Positions 26,280-35,505 of a stretch of 64,000 nucleotides of DNA are shown here, one piece after another. The DNA lies in the NCBI RefSeq assembly GCF_001561995.1, contig NZ_LLWC01000017.1, positions 1 through 64,000 of the forward strand. Reading direction: 5' to 3'. Numbering within the stretch: position 1 is the first letter of the stretch; each line of letters starts with the position of its first letter. This DNA comes from Polycladidibacter hongkongensis (GTDB lineage: Bacteria > Pseudomonadota > Alphaproteobacteria > Rhizobiales > Stappiaceae). The position numbers and the translations under genes are program-made. The notes beneath the pieces are model-generated. The model made no database searches. It had not been told where the DNA came from and saw only the letters and a list, made by a program, of their open reading frames with translations.

Positions 26280-27068
26280 CTATGCTCCGGTGAATGCTGG
26301 TTTGCGCTTTTGTAGAAAAGCGGTCACGCCCTCGGCATAATCGGCGCTATGGCCAGCTTTTCGCTGGTATTCGGCTTCTAGCTGCAATTGCTGTGCAAAG
26401 GTGTTGTTCGGTGCGGCGTTCATAGCGGCTTTTGTCAGAGCGAAGCCTGTTGTTGGCCCACTAGCAATGCGCGCGGTGAATTCTTCTGCTGCCGCTGGCA
26501 TGTCTTCATCGGCCAATGCCTGCCAGATCATGCCCCAGCTTTCTGCCTGTGCGGCGGTGATCGGCATCGCCGTCATGGCAATTGCTTTTGCCCGCTGAGC
26601 GCCGATCAGGTGAGGTAATGTCCAGGTGCCTCCTGCGTCCGGCACCAAACCGACATTTGCAAATGATTCGATGAATTTTGCCGAAGTCGCGGCAAAGGTG
26701 ACATCGCAAGCCAGGGCGAGGTTAGCTCCGGCGCCTGCGGCGACCCCATTAACCGCACAGATGACCGGCTTTTCCATTTCACGGATGAGGGTGATGTTCG
26801 GGTTGTAGAAGTTCTGGAGGGTGGCGCCTAGGTCTGGCTTATCTTTCATCTTTGTCGGGTCACGATCTCCCAAGTCCTGCCCGGCACAAAACCCCCGACC
26901 CGAACCGGTGATGAGCACGGCGCGGCAAGATGCGTCATTCGCAGCGTTTGTCAGCGCATCACGGAAAGCTAGGTGCATTTCCTCATTGAAAGAGTTTAGG
27001 CGATCTGGGCGGTTCAAGGTGATTTTCACCCATGCCTCTTGTCGGCTTGTGAGAATGGTCTGCGACAT
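26280..27068 (-). CDS. paaG: Ring-1,2-epoxyphenylacetyl-CoA isomerase PaaG
   Basis: 262-residue crotonase family enzyme that isomerises the epoxide to the oxepin-CoA. It has GRGFCAGQDLGDRDP, whose Asp pattern is typical of PaaG and which replaces the usual oxyanion segment of hydratases, then AAGAGANLALACDV and FANVGLVPDAGG, where the second acidic residue is Asp rather than Glu. This marks it as an isomerase, not a simple hydratase. First gene of the paaG-I-K-R operon. Confidence 0.92.
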   Translation of the reverse strand: MSQTILTSRQEAWVKITLNRPDRLNSFNEEMHLAFRDALTNAANDASCRAVLITGSGRGFCAGQDLGDRDPTKMKDKPDLGATLQNFYNPNITLIREMEKPVICAVNGVAAGAGANLALACDVTFAATSAKFIESFANVGLVPDAGGTWTLPHLIGAQRAKAIAMTAMPITAAQAESWGMIWQALADEDMPAAAEEFTARIASGPTTGFALTKAAMNAAPNNTFAQQLQLEAEYQRKAGHSADYAEGVTAFLQKRKPAFTGA

Positions 27069-27186
27069 CTTAAGAGCCCTTGTTTTCGTGGTTCGCGCAC
27101 CGTCCAGAGGAATTTCCCTTTTAAAACTCTAGGGAAACACGCGGTTTGGCAAAATTTAGAAATACTCCAGACAAGGCTTGCATAAA

Positions 27187-27202
27187 CCGACCGGATGGTC
27201 AA
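27187..27202. promoter_or_regulatory. Candidate PaaR operator between paaG and the fusion gene
   Basis: CCGACCGGATGGTCAA, with GACC-GGAT-GGTC as core inverted repeat, lies between two divergent transcription units. On the minus strand TTGACC within it could be the -35 of the paaG promoter. It matches the site before paaJ at 11 of 16 positions. Confidence 0.62.
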
Positions 27203-27305
27203 TAGTTCCAATGGTTAGGGTTACGAGAAGAATTTAACCTGTTAATTTGACCTCTGATATTTTACTGAGCTTTGATGAATGATGAGCAAAACAGGACTGG
27301 TTGGA

Positions 27306-29363
27306 ATGTCTAGCTTTGAGAATGAAGGGCCCGTTCGGGTAAGCTTTGAAGGCGATATCGCACAGGTGCGGATTGATAATCCCCCTGTGAACGCCAGTTC
27401 TCAGGCTGTGCGTGCCGGTCTTTTAAAGGCGGTTGAGGTCGTGAACGCACGCGGCGGAGTTCATGCTGCTGTATTGAGCTGTGCCGGGCGTACTTTTATG
27501 GCTGGCGGCGATATCTCCGAGTTTGATGGCCCGGCGCCAGAGCCACACTTGCCAGATGTCTTGGCGGCTGTGGAAGCCTCGCGGGTGCCGTTCGTGGCGG
27601 TCCTGCATGGCACGGTGCTTGGGGGGGGCTTTGAGCTGGCCATGTGCTGTGCTTACCGGGTTGCGGTATCTGGAACGCGCTTTGGCCTTCCCGAGGTTCG
27701 GCTGGGACTAATTCCCGGCGCTGGTGGCACGCAGCGCCTGCCGCGTTTGATTGGCGCTGAACAGGCTGTGCAGCTTTGTGCATTGGGCAAACAGCTGAGT
27801 GCTGAGGAGCTGCTGGACCTCGGCGGGCTTGATCTTGTTGTTACTAAAGGGGCTCTAGACGAGGCTGTTTCGCAGTTCGTTGCAAATTTGCCAGAGCGAC
27901 CACAAGCGCTTTCGCAGCGAGACTTGCCGCAGTTTCCCCAGCAATCCTACGAGAAGTTGGAGGGTCTGGTGCGCAAGCAGGCCAAGGGCGCTGCTGCTCC
28001 ACTGCATAATCTTGAAGCTGTAAAATGGGCGAGCGAGATGCCTTTTAGCGAAGGGCAACCGCGCGAGCGGGCGTTGCACTTGGCCCTGAGAGACAGCGCA
28101 GAATCCCGTGGTCTGCGCCACTTGTTTTTTGCGGAGCGGGCAGCAGCTAAGCCCCGAATCTTGAAGGGGGTTTCTGCTCCCCATATCCAGAAAGTGGCCG
28201 TTGTCGGTGGTGGCCTGATGGGCTGTGGGATCGCGATGGCGCTGCTTGCTGCTGGCTGCGATGTCATCATGGTTGAGCGAGATGATGCTGCGGCTCACTC
28301 TGCCAAGGAGCGGCTGAAAGGGTTATTAGATGGGGCGCTTTCGCGCGGCAAGATGAGCATCGAGGCAGTTGAAAGTGCTTTGCAACGTTTTCTGGCTACC
28401 GCTGATTATGCGCAGTGCGCTGATGTGGATTTGGCGATTGAGGCGGTATTTGAAGACCTAGATGTAAAGCGAGACGTGTTTCGTGCGCTTGATAATGTTG
28501 TGCGCAAAGATGCGATCTTGGCGACCAACACCTCCTACCTAGATCCTATCTTGATTTTTGAGGGAGTGACGTGGCCAGAGCGCTGCATTGGCCTACATTT
28601 CTTCTCTCCAGCGCATATCATGAAGCTGCTTGAAATTGTCCGTTTGCCAACCACGAGTGATGCGGTGTTGGCAGCTGGTTTTGCGCTTGGCAAGCGACTT
28701 GGCAAGGTGAGTGTTGCTTGCGGAATATGCGACGGCTTCATCGGGAACAGGATGCTCGCTGCTTACCGCCGGCAGGCTGACTATTTGCTCGCCGATGGTT
28801 GCCTGCCTGAACAAATTGATGCGGCGATGCGTGGGTTCGGTCTGCCGATGGGGCCGTACGAGCTGCAGGACTTGACCGGCTTGCAGATCGCTTGGGCTAA
28901 CAGGCAGCGGCAGGCGGAAACGCGCAGCCCGAATGAAAGATACATTCCATTTGGTGATTTGCTTTGCGCCCGCGAACATTTCGGTCAGCGAAGTAGCCGG
29001 GGCTGGTACCAGTATCGCGAAGGAGAACGTGCGCCGCTGGCGGATCCGGAAGTGGAGAACATGATATTGGATTGGGGGCGCCGCAACAGCGTGGTTCGCC
29101 ACACCTTTACCACTGAAGACATTGTGGCCCGCATTATGGCGGTGCTGATCAATGAGGGCTTTTTGATCATTGAAGAGGGAATTGCCAGCTCCGCAGAGGA
29201 TGTGGATTTGGTGCAGGTGCATGGCTATGGCTTCCCCCGCTGGAGGGGCGGGCCGATGGCATATGCACGGGAGATCGGGTTGGAGGATGTGTCCAGACAC
29301 ATGGAGGCAGTTGCCGCTCAAAGCCCGAACTCTTGGCGCATTGCAAAGGCATTGGCGCTTTAA
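27306..29363 (+). CDS. Fused enoyl-CoA hydratase/3-hydroxyacyl-CoA dehydrogenase (PaaF-PaaH type)
   Basis: About 685 residues. The N-terminal crotonase half keeps both catalytic Glu residues (GGGFELAMCC and LPEVRLGLIPGAGG). The C-terminal half has the NAD-binding VAVVGGGLMGCGIAMALLAAG and dehydrogenase His in GLHFFSPAHIMKLLEIV. This is a FadB/FadJ-type bifunctional protein. No separate PaaF or PaaH is clearly present, so it probably hydrates 2,3-dehydroadipyl-CoA and oxidises 3-hydroxyadipyl-CoA. ATG 27306 has AGGA 9 bases upstream; ATG 27279 or 27282 would add 8-9 residues. It is followed at 37 bases by the TRAP operon. Confidence 0.85.
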   Translation: MSSFENEGPVRVSFEGDIAQVRIDNPPVNASSQAVRAGLLKAVEVVNARGGVHAAVLSCAGRTFMAGGDISEFDGPAPEPHLPDVLAAVEASRVPFVAVLHGTVLGGGFELAMCCAYRVAVSGTRFGLPEVRLGLIPGAGGTQRLPRLIGAEQAVQLCALGKQLSAEELLDLGGLDLVVTKGALDEAVSQFVANLPERPQALSQRDLPQFPQQSYEKLEGLVRKQAKGAAAPLHNLEAVKWASEMPFSEGQPRERALHLALRDSAESRGLRHLFFAERAAAKPRILKGVSAPHIQKVAVVGGGLMGCGIAMALLAAGCDVIMVERDDAAAHSAKERLKGLLDGALSRGKMSIEAVESALQRFLATADYAQCADVDLAIEAVFEDLDVKRDVFRALDNVVRKDAILATNTSYLDPILIFEGVTWPERCIGLHFFSPAHIMKLLEIVRLPTTSDAVLAAGFALGKRLGKVSVACGICDGFIGNRMLAAYRRQADYLLADGCLPEQIDAAMRGFGLPMGPYELQDLTGLQIAWANRQRQAETRSPNERYIPFGDLLCAREHFGQRSSRGWYQYREGERAPLADPEVENMILDWGRRNSVVRHTFTTEDIVARIMAVLINEGFLIIEEGIASSAEDVDLVQVHGYGFPRWRGGPMAYAREIGLEDVSRHMEAVAAQSPNSWRIAKALAL

Positions 29364-29400
29364 GAGTTGTTGCTCTAGGTCATTTATTAGGGAGGAGACT

Positions 29401-30423
29401 ATGGCGTTTAAAGGAAGAATGATTGGCCTGTTGGCCGGTGTTTCACTTGCAGTTTCCGGTGCAAGTGCGCTGGCTGCGGAATACACTTTGCAGATTTCCG
29501 GCTGGGGGCCACCCACACACGGGCTGAATGCTAAAATGTTCCCGAAATTCATCGAGATGGTGGAGGAGGCGACTGATGGCCGGGTGACTGGTGAGCTGAA
29601 GCTTGGCCTCGCGCCTCCACCGGCGCAAATGGACATGGTGATGGATGGAGCTGTTGATGTTTCCGTGATTTTCCATGGGTATCAGCCGGGTCGCTTCAAC
29701 ACCACCAAGCTGATTGAGCTGCCGGGTTACTCCGGTTCGGCGGAGGCTGCGTCAACAGCATATTGGCGTGTCTACGAGAAGTATCTTGCCAAAGCCAAAG
29801 AGCACCGCGGCGTTAAACTGCTTGCATTGCATACGCATGGTCCGGCGCAACTATATAGCGTAAGCAAGGTTTCTGGTCTTGGTGACATTGCGGGCCTGAA
29901 GCTGCGGGTACCTGGCGGTGTTGGCGGTGATGTTGGCAAGGCGCTCGGAGCGACCGGCATTGCAGTGCCTGCGCCTAAGGTATACGAGACACTGGCCTCT
30001 AATGCCGCGGATGGAGTTGTGATGCCAATGGAAAGCCGTGTCGGCTTTAAGCTGACAGAGGTTGCGCCGCACACTTTTGAAATTCCCGGCGGTTTGTACC
30101 GTGGCTCTTTTGCTTACATCATGAACGAAGACACATTCGCGGATCTACCTGCTGACTTGCAAAAAGCGTTAGAAGAGAAAGTGTTTGGTGAGCCGCTGAG
30201 CCGCGAACTTGGTAAGATCTGGGATGAGATTGACACCATCGGGCGTGAGGCAACGCTGAAAACCGAAGATAACACTATCACCGCTGCTTCTGTCGCGGAC
30301 ATGGCTGCCTTTGACAAGATCCGAGGCCAAGTGATCGACAAAGTATTGCTGGAGCTGAAAGAGCAAGGTGTTGATTCCATCAATGCCCATGAAATGATCA
30401 AGCAGGAAATGGCTAAGTTCTAG
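29401..30423 (+). CDS. TRAP transporter receptor DctP, phenylacetate cluster
   Basis: 340-residue periplasmic receptor with signal peptide (cleavage after ALAA, about residue 25). Typical features: ISGWGPPTHGLNAKMFPKF, APPPAQMDMVMDGAVD and GLKLRVPGGVGGDVGKALG. GGGAGGAG precedes the ATG at 29401. It starts 37 bases after the fused hydratase-dehydrogenase gene, so the TRAP genes are probably in the same operon. The sequence belongs to a different DctP branch from the dctP at 9222. I infer an aryl or dicarboxylate substrate related to the paa pathway. Confidence 0.88.
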   Translation: MAFKGRMIGLLAGVSLAVSGASALAAEYTLQISGWGPPTHGLNAKMFPKFIEMVEEATDGRVTGELKLGLAPPPAQMDMVMDGAVDVSVIFHGYQPGRFNTTKLIELPGYSGSAEAASTAYWRVYEKYLAKAKEHRGVKLLALHTHGPAQLYSVSKVSGLGDIAGLKLRVPGGVGGDVGKALGATGIAVPAPKVYETLASNAADGVVMPMESRVGFKLTEVAPHTFEIPGGLYRGSFAYIMNEDTFADLPADLQKALEEKVFGEPLSRELGKIWDEIDTIGREATLKTEDNTITAASVADMAAFDKIRGQVIDKVLLELKEQGVDSINAHEMIKQEMAKF

Positions 30424-30445
30424 TCTTGCTTGCTTGTGAAAAACG

Positions 30446-30470
30446 AAGTGGCAGTGAGGGGCTGCCACTT
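30446..30470 (+). other. Receptor-permease intergenic stem-loop
   Basis: AAGTGGCAG (30446-30454) pairs perfectly with CTGCCACTT (30462-30470), 9 bp, 7-base loop. It sits between the dctP and dctQ genes exactly as the hairpin at 10242-10267 does. Confidence 0.7.
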
Positions 30471-30495
30471 CTTTGATAATCTTTCGGGAACACGA

Positions 30496-30993
30496 ATGAC
30501 TAGTTTTTATCGCCTGATGGACCGGCTCAGTGTCCTGCCCGTGTGGGTGGCATCTGCTGCGCTGTTTGCGTTGATGCTCATGACCTTCTTTGATGTGATT
30601 ATGCGCTCGCTTTTTAACGCGCCGTTCGAGCCAGCAACAGAGCTTACCCGCATTTTGATGGCGGTTCTGGTGTTTTCGGTTTTGCCGCTGATCTCCGTTC
30701 GTGGGGGGCATATCAACGTGGATTTGCTGGATGGCTTGTTCTTACGTTTGCGCTTGCATGTATGGCGTGATGGCTTGATTTCACTCATCTGCGGTGGGCT
30801 GCTTTATTGGCCTGTTATGCGGCTATGGGTGCTGGCAGAACGCGCCCGGGATTACGGTGATGTGACCGAGTATGTCGGGATACCTGTGTACTTGGTGGGT
30901 TGGTTTATTTGCGCGATGGTGGCTTTGACCGCTGCTGCGATGATTATGCAGGGGCTTGGCTATCTTGCCCGGGCTGCTGGGCTGGTGAGGTAG
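30496..30993 (+). CDS. TRAP transporter small membrane subunit DctQ, phenylacetate cluster
   Basis: 165 residues with four hydrophobic segments and the DctQ-type ATELTRILMAVLVFSVLPLI over the middle, then SVRGGHINVDLLDG. The ATG at 30496 after GGGA is preferred; a TTG at 30430 would put the hairpin inside the coding region. It ends 3 bases before dctM. Confidence 0.87.
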   Translation: MTSFYRLMDRLSVLPVWVASAALFALMLMTFFDVIMRSLFNAPFEPATELTRILMAVLVFSVLPLISVRGGHINVDLLDGLFLRLRLHVWRDGLISLICGGLLYWPVMRLWVLAERARDYGDVTEYVGIPVYLVGWFICAMVALTAAAMIMQGLGYLARAAGLVR

Positions 30994-30996
30994 GAA

Positions 30997-32310
30997 ATGA
31001 CTGCTGCTCTTATTGGGTTTGCCGCAGTGTTATTGTTGGTGCTGCTGCGGGTGCCGATTGTGTTTGCCATGGGGATTGTGGGAACGCTTGGCTATATGGA
31101 AGAGCGCGGCATGCGCGGTACCTTGTCGATGGTTGGGCGCCAGACTATGGATACGGCGCAAGACTATGGCCTTTCGGTTGTGCCGCTGTTCATTCTTATG
31201 GGGTTGTTTGTCAATAAAGGCGGGCTGAGCCGTGAGCTTTACGCCGCATCCAACGCCTTTTTGGGGCATATGCGCGGCGGGCTGGCAATGGCAACAGTGG
31301 TGGCGTGTGGCGGCTTTTCCGCTATTTGCGGCTCTTCCCTTGCAACTGCCGCAACAATGTCCAAAGTAGCCATGCCAGAAATGCGCCGCTACAACTACGC
31401 GGACTCGCTATCAACGGCTTCAATTGCTGCAGGTGGCACGCTTGGCATTCTCATTCCTCCATCGGTTATTCTTGTGCTTTATGGTTTGCTGACTGAAACA
31501 TCTATTGGCAAACTGTTCATTGCGGGTGTGGTGCCCGGCATTATCGGCATTTTGTTCTATCTATTTGCTGTTCGCTGGACGGTTTTCCGCAATCCCGAAG
31601 CTGGACCGGCGGGTGCGCGCGCAAGCTGGGCGGAGCGGCTGGGTGCTCTGCGGGATGTTTGGGCAGTATTGCTATTGTTCTTCCTTGTGATCGGCGGGCT
31701 TTACGGCATGTTTGATTTTGCGCCGCTGAACCTGACATTCTCGCCGACCGAGGCGGCTGGCATGGGGGCGATGGGAGCGTTTTTGATCGCGTTTGCCCGC
31801 GGAAACCTCGGGTTTGGCGACATTATGGATGTGCTGAAGGAAACTTGCTTTACCGCAGCTGCATTGTTTGCGGTGCTGATCGGGGCGCAGATCTTTTCCA
31901 ATTTTATCAATCTTGCCGGACTGCCTCAGGCGCTTATTGAGTTGGTGACTGCTTACTCGGTCTCACCTTGGGTGGTGATGCTGATGATCATTGGCATCTA
32001 CATTTTGCTTGGTTGCGTGTTCGAGAGTCTTTCAATGTTGCTGTTAACAGTGCCGATATTTTTTCCGGTTGTGACATCGCTCGGCTTTGACGCAATTTGG
32101 TTTGGCATTGTTGTTGTGGTGGTGACTGAGATTAGTCTGATTACGCCGCCGGTTGGACTTAACGTGTTTATTCTAAAGGGAGTGGTTGGAAATGTATCTA
32201 CGGCCACGATCTTTAAAGGGGTGACGCCGTTTTGGGTAGCGGATCTGATACGCCTTGCGCTGCTGGTCGGAATTCCTGCAATCACTTTGTTCTTACCGAA
32301 CCAAATGTAA
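30997..32310 (+). CDS. TRAP transporter large membrane subunit DctM, phenylacetate cluster
   Basis: 437 residues, about twelve hydrophobic segments. Landmarks: VPLFILMGLFVNKGGLSREL, CGSSLATAATMSKVAMPEM and LGILIPPSVILVLYGLL. With the two upstream genes it completes a TRAP transporter. It is followed by 133 bases and then paaZ. Confidence 0.9.
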   Translation: MTAALIGFAAVLLLVLLRVPIVFAMGIVGTLGYMEERGMRGTLSMVGRQTMDTAQDYGLSVVPLFILMGLFVNKGGLSRELYAASNAFLGHMRGGLAMATVVACGGFSAICGSSLATAATMSKVAMPEMRRYNYADSLSTASIAAGGTLGILIPPSVILVLYGLLTETSIGKLFIAGVVPGIIGILFYLFAVRWTVFRNPEAGPAGARASWAERLGALRDVWAVLLLFFLVIGGLYGMFDFAPLNLTFSPTEAAGMGAMGAFLIAFARGNLGFGDIMDVLKETCFTAAALFAVLIGAQIFSNFINLAGLPQALIELVTAYSVSPWVVMLMIIGIYILLGCVFESLSMLLLTVPIFFPVVTSLGFDAIWFGIVVVVVTEISLITPPVGLNVFILKGVVGNVSTATIFKGVTPFWVADLIRLALLVGIPAITLFLPNQM

Positions 32311-32443
32311 CGAACTGAAAAAACAAATTTTTTGATCCTTCTGCAGTCTTTGGGGGCCGAAGGAAACGGGTGAGCTGTACCTTCTGCGAGGGCAAGAACT
32401 TTACAGACTTCAGCTCATAGGATGCTTCAGGAGAGCATAAGCC

Positions 32444-34477
32444 ATGATGGATTTACAGAGTTTTGCTGCTGGCAAATGGGTTGGCCCGGACGGGAGTGCC
32501 CGTAGTGTTTATGATGCGGTAACGGGGGATGAAATCGCCAGAGCAGGGAGCAGCTCGCTTGATATGGAGCAGATGCTCTCGTTTGCGCGGGATGTGGGCG
32601 GTCCTGCGCTGCGGGCAATGACATTTCATGATAGAGCACGCAAGCTGAAAGCCCTTGCCCAGTATTTGAGTGCACATAAAGAGCAGCTCTACGAGCTCTC
32701 TTACCATACGGGTGCCACCAAAGCTGATGCGATGGTAGATATTGATGGCGGCATTGGCACGGTGTTTGTCTATGCTTCTAAAGGGCGGCGCGAACTCCCC
32801 GATGCGACCGTTTATCTTGATGGCGATGTGGAGCAGCTTTCACGCTCTGGCAGCTTTCTGGGCCAGCATATTTCTACGCCCCTGCAAGGTGTTGCCGTCC
32901 ACATCAATGCGTTTAACTTTCCCGTTTGGGGGATGCTGGAAAAGCTGGCGCCTACGCTGCTTGCGGGTGTGCCTGCGATTGTGAAGCCAGCCACTGCGAC
33001 ATCGTATGTGACGGAGGCCTGTTTCCGTTTGATGATAGAGAGCAACATTTTTCCGGCAGGTTCATTGCAGCTGATCACTGGTGGAACCGGAGATTTGCTC
33101 GAGCGGCTGGGTTGTCAGGATGTTGTGAGCTTTACGGGCTCTGCGGATACTGCGTTGATGCTGCGGCAGACGCCCAATCTACTGCGGAACTCTGTGCGAT
33201 TTGTTGCCGAGCAGGACAGTTTGAATGCCGCAATTCTGGGGCCGGATGCGCTGGTTGGCTCCGCAGAATTTGATCTCTTTGTCAAAGAGGCGACACGAGA
33301 GATGACAGTGAAGGCGGGGCAGAAATGCACAGCCATCCGGCGGATGATTGTGCCGCAAGCCTTGCTTGGTGACGTTGAGGCGGCGATTAAGGCCCGTCTT
33401 GACAAAGTGGTGGTTGGAGATCCTCGCCTAGATACGGTGCGCATGGGTGCACTGGTTTCGCAAGCGCAACGGCGAGATGTGCTGTCCAAGGTGGAGATGC
33501 TGCGCAAAGAGACAGTGCAAATTTGTGGTGCGCTGGATGGTTTTAGCGTGGAAGGTGCGGATGTAGACAAGGGCGCTTTTCTACCGCCCATGCTGCTGCG
33601 CTGTGCGGACCCGTTCGCAGCGGATGTGGTGCACCGCGTCGAGGCATTTGGCCCGGTCTCAACGATTCTGGGCTACAGCGATGTGTCGCAAGCGGCGCAA
33701 CTGGCAAAACTGGGTGGTGGTAGTCTGGTGGCCTCCGTGTTTACCCATGACGGGGAAGTCGCGCGTAAACTGGCAATGGAGGCCGGTGCATTTCACGGAC
33801 GGCTTTACTTCAACAACCGTGACAGCATGAAGGAAAGCACGGGCCATGGGTCTCCTTTGCCACATATGGTGCATGGCGGCCCCGGGCGTGCCGGGGGCGG
33901 TGAAGAGCTTGGCGGTGTGCGCGGGGTCATGCACTACATGCAGCGCACAGCAGTGCAGGGCAGCCCGGATATTTTATCCGCTGTTGGTGAAACTTGGATA
34001 AGCGGCGCTAAAGAGATAAAAGAGGACGCCCACCCCTTCACCCGCAGTTTTGATGAGCTTCGGCCGGGGGAGACGACGTATACGGATAGACGCGTGATAA
34101 GCTTGGAAGACATCGAGCACTTTGCGACCTTCACAGGCGATACTTTCTACGCACATATGGATGAGGAAGCGGCTAAGGCAAACCCGTTTTTCCCTGGCCG
34201 GGTCGCACATGGGTATCTGCTGCTTTCTTTTGCAGCAGGTTTGTTTGTCGAGCCAAATCCAGGGCCCGTTTTGGCAAACACTGGCCTGAATAGCTTGAGC
34301 TTCCAAAAGCCGGTTGAAGCTGGTGACAGTTTGCGCGCGCGTCTTACGGTGAAACGGAAGACAAAGCGAACAGATGAGTATGGGGAAGTTCGCTGGAATG
34401 TGACATTGTATAATCAGGATGACGAGCAGGTCGCAGAATATGAACTTTTGACAATGAATGCATATTCTAGCAGCTAA
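32444..34477 (+). CDS. paaZ: Bifunctional ring-opening enzyme PaaZ
   Basis: 677 residues. The N-terminal aldehyde dehydrogenase half (about 1-510) oxidises the semialdehyde; its catalytic Cys is in [11 protein letters not shown] and catalytic Glu in [11 protein letters not shown]. The C-terminal MaoC-type hydratase (about 530-677) opens the oxepin ring; its catalytic residues are in [28 protein letters not shown]. The first ATG of a pair at 32444 follows AGGAGAG. The 133-base leader has an inverted repeat TGAGCTG/CAGCTCA but no PaaR-like site. Confidence 0.95.
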   Translation: MMDLQSFAAGKWVGPDGSARSVYDAVTGDEIARAGSSSLDMEQMLSFARDVGGPALRAMTFHDRARKLKALAQYLSAHKEQLYELSYHTGATKADAMVDIDGGIGTVFVYASKGRRELPDATVYLDGDVEQLSRSGSFLGQHISTPLQGVAVHINAFNFPVWGMLEKLAPTLLAGVPAIVKPATATSYVTEACFRLMIESNIFPAGSLQLITGGTGDLLERLGCQDVVSFTGSADTALMLRQTPNLLRNSVRFVAEQDSLNAAILGPDALVGSAEFDLFVKEATREMTVKAGQKCTAIRRMIVPQALLGDVEAAIKARLDKVVVGDPRLDTVRMGALVSQAQRRDVLSKVEMLRKETVQICGALDGFSVEGADVDKGAFLPPMLLRCADPFAADVVHRVEAFGPVSTILGYSDVSQAAQLAKLGGGSLVASVFTHDGEVARKLAMEAGAFHGRLYFNNRDSMKESTGHGSPLPHMVHGGPGRAGGGEELGGVRGVMHYMQRTAVQGSPDILSAVGETWISGAKEIKEDAHPFTRSFDELRPGETTYTDRRVISLEDIEHFATFTGDTFYAHMDEEAAKANPFFPGRVAHGYLLLSFAAGLFVEPNPGPVLANTGLNSLSFQKPVEAGDSLRARLTVKRKTKRTDEYGEVRWNVTLYNQDDEQVAEYELLTMNAYSSS

Positions 34478-34520
34478 TAACATTGCGTAAACTGGCGGTA
34501 TCGCCTCAGTCTGGGTGACT

Positions 34521-34572
34521 GCAAAAAATGATGATGGCCTTCGCTTTGGCGGGGCCATCTCGCATTTTTTGC
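34521..34572. terminator. Large inverted repeat terminator after paaZ
   Basis: GCAAAAAATG (34521-34530) pairs with CATTTTTTGC (34563-34572), and inside it GATGGCC (34533-34539) pairs with GGCCATC (34553-34559). The T-run in the right arm supports termination. It separates paaZ from paaX. Confidence 0.78.
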
Positions 34573-34640
34573 GCTTACCGCTGCCTTTAAACCAGCGAAA
34601 ATTTGGTTGTTGTGTCGGGGGCTTTCCATATACTGCATTT

Positions 34641-35471
34641 ATGGGCAATCAAGAAGAACTGACAAATCTATTCTCGTCTTATAATGCGCTTGTTGCTGAG
34701 GAACCTCTGCGTGTTTGGTCGGTGATCATCACGATTTTTGGCGATGTTGTCTTGCCGCGTGGTGGTGAGGTTTCCAGTGTGGCACTCTCTGCAATAACAC
34801 GCGAGATAGGGATCAAACCTGAAGCTTATCGTGTTGCCATCTCCCGGCTTGCAAAAGATGGTTGGATTTCACGACGACGCGATGGGCGCGCAAGCTTTTA
34901 CCGCCTGCTGCCTTCAGGTGCAGAGTTGTTCGTGCAGGCAAGTAAGCGCATTTATGCAGAAACAGCCTGTGAGATTACGGATGGATGGCAGTGGGTCGTT
35001 TACGGCCCGAGTGATCAACTGCAACTCGCCTCGCAGAAGGCAATATGCGAGCAAGCTGGTTATGTGCAATTAGATAACCGTACCTTTCTCGGTGTGGAAG
35101 ATTTGCCCCTAGAAGCCAGCAATAAAGCGCTGCTATTCAAGGGGGCTCCTGATGTGGTCCCCGAGTGGGTGCGGGACAAATGCGGCCCGGCGGCTCTGTG
35201 CGAAGCCTACGAATTATTCTTAAGCGTGCTTGAGCGGCTAAAAAGAGAAAAAGGTGAGCTGTATGCGCTAAGCCCCCTGCAGGCATGTGCAATTAGGGTG
35301 CTGCTAGTGCATCGCTGGCGCCGTTTGCTGCTACGACACGCCGACCTGCCACTCCATTTTTTCCCCGAGGGTTGGTGTGGAGAAGAGTGTCGCATACTTT
35401 TCCATGAAGCCTATCAGTTGCTGAAAGAGCATAGCGAAGCGTGGCTTAAAGAGGTTATTGATAGTCCGTGA
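34641..35471 (+). CDS. paaX: PaaX family transcriptional repressor
   Basis: 276 residues. It has the PaaX domain order: N-terminal winged helix (LRVWSVIITIFGDVVLPRGGEV, then PEAYRVAISRLAKDGWISRRR), a central domain and the C-terminal tail DLPLHFFPEGWCGEEC typical of the family. PaaX responds to phenylacetyl-CoA and represses paa genes in other bacteria. The ATG at 34641 gives the family start; 42 extra upstream residues are rejected. It lies downstream of paaZ past a terminator, so probably has its own promoter. Its coexistence with PaaR is notable. Confidence 0.87.
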   Translation: MGNQEELTNLFSSYNALVAEEPLRVWSVIITIFGDVVLPRGGEVSSVALSAITREIGIKPEAYRVAISRLAKDGWISRRRDGRASFYRLLPSGAELFVQASKRIYAETACEITDGWQWVVYGPSDQLQLASQKAICEQAGYVQLDNRTFLGVEDLPLEASNKALLFKGAPDVVPEWVRDKCGPAALCEAYELFLSVLERLKREKGELYALSPLQACAIRVLLVHRWRRLLLRHADLPLHFFPEGWCGEECRILFHEAYQLLKEHSEAWLKEVIDSP

Positions 35472-35505
35472 GTTTTCAGCGCTATACGATGCTTCGCTAT
35501 TGGTT

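Noticed and set aside
32311-32443. PaaR operator before paaZ
   Set aside because: No ACCG..CGGT inverted repeat is present; only an unrelated TGAGCTG/CAGCTCA repeat.
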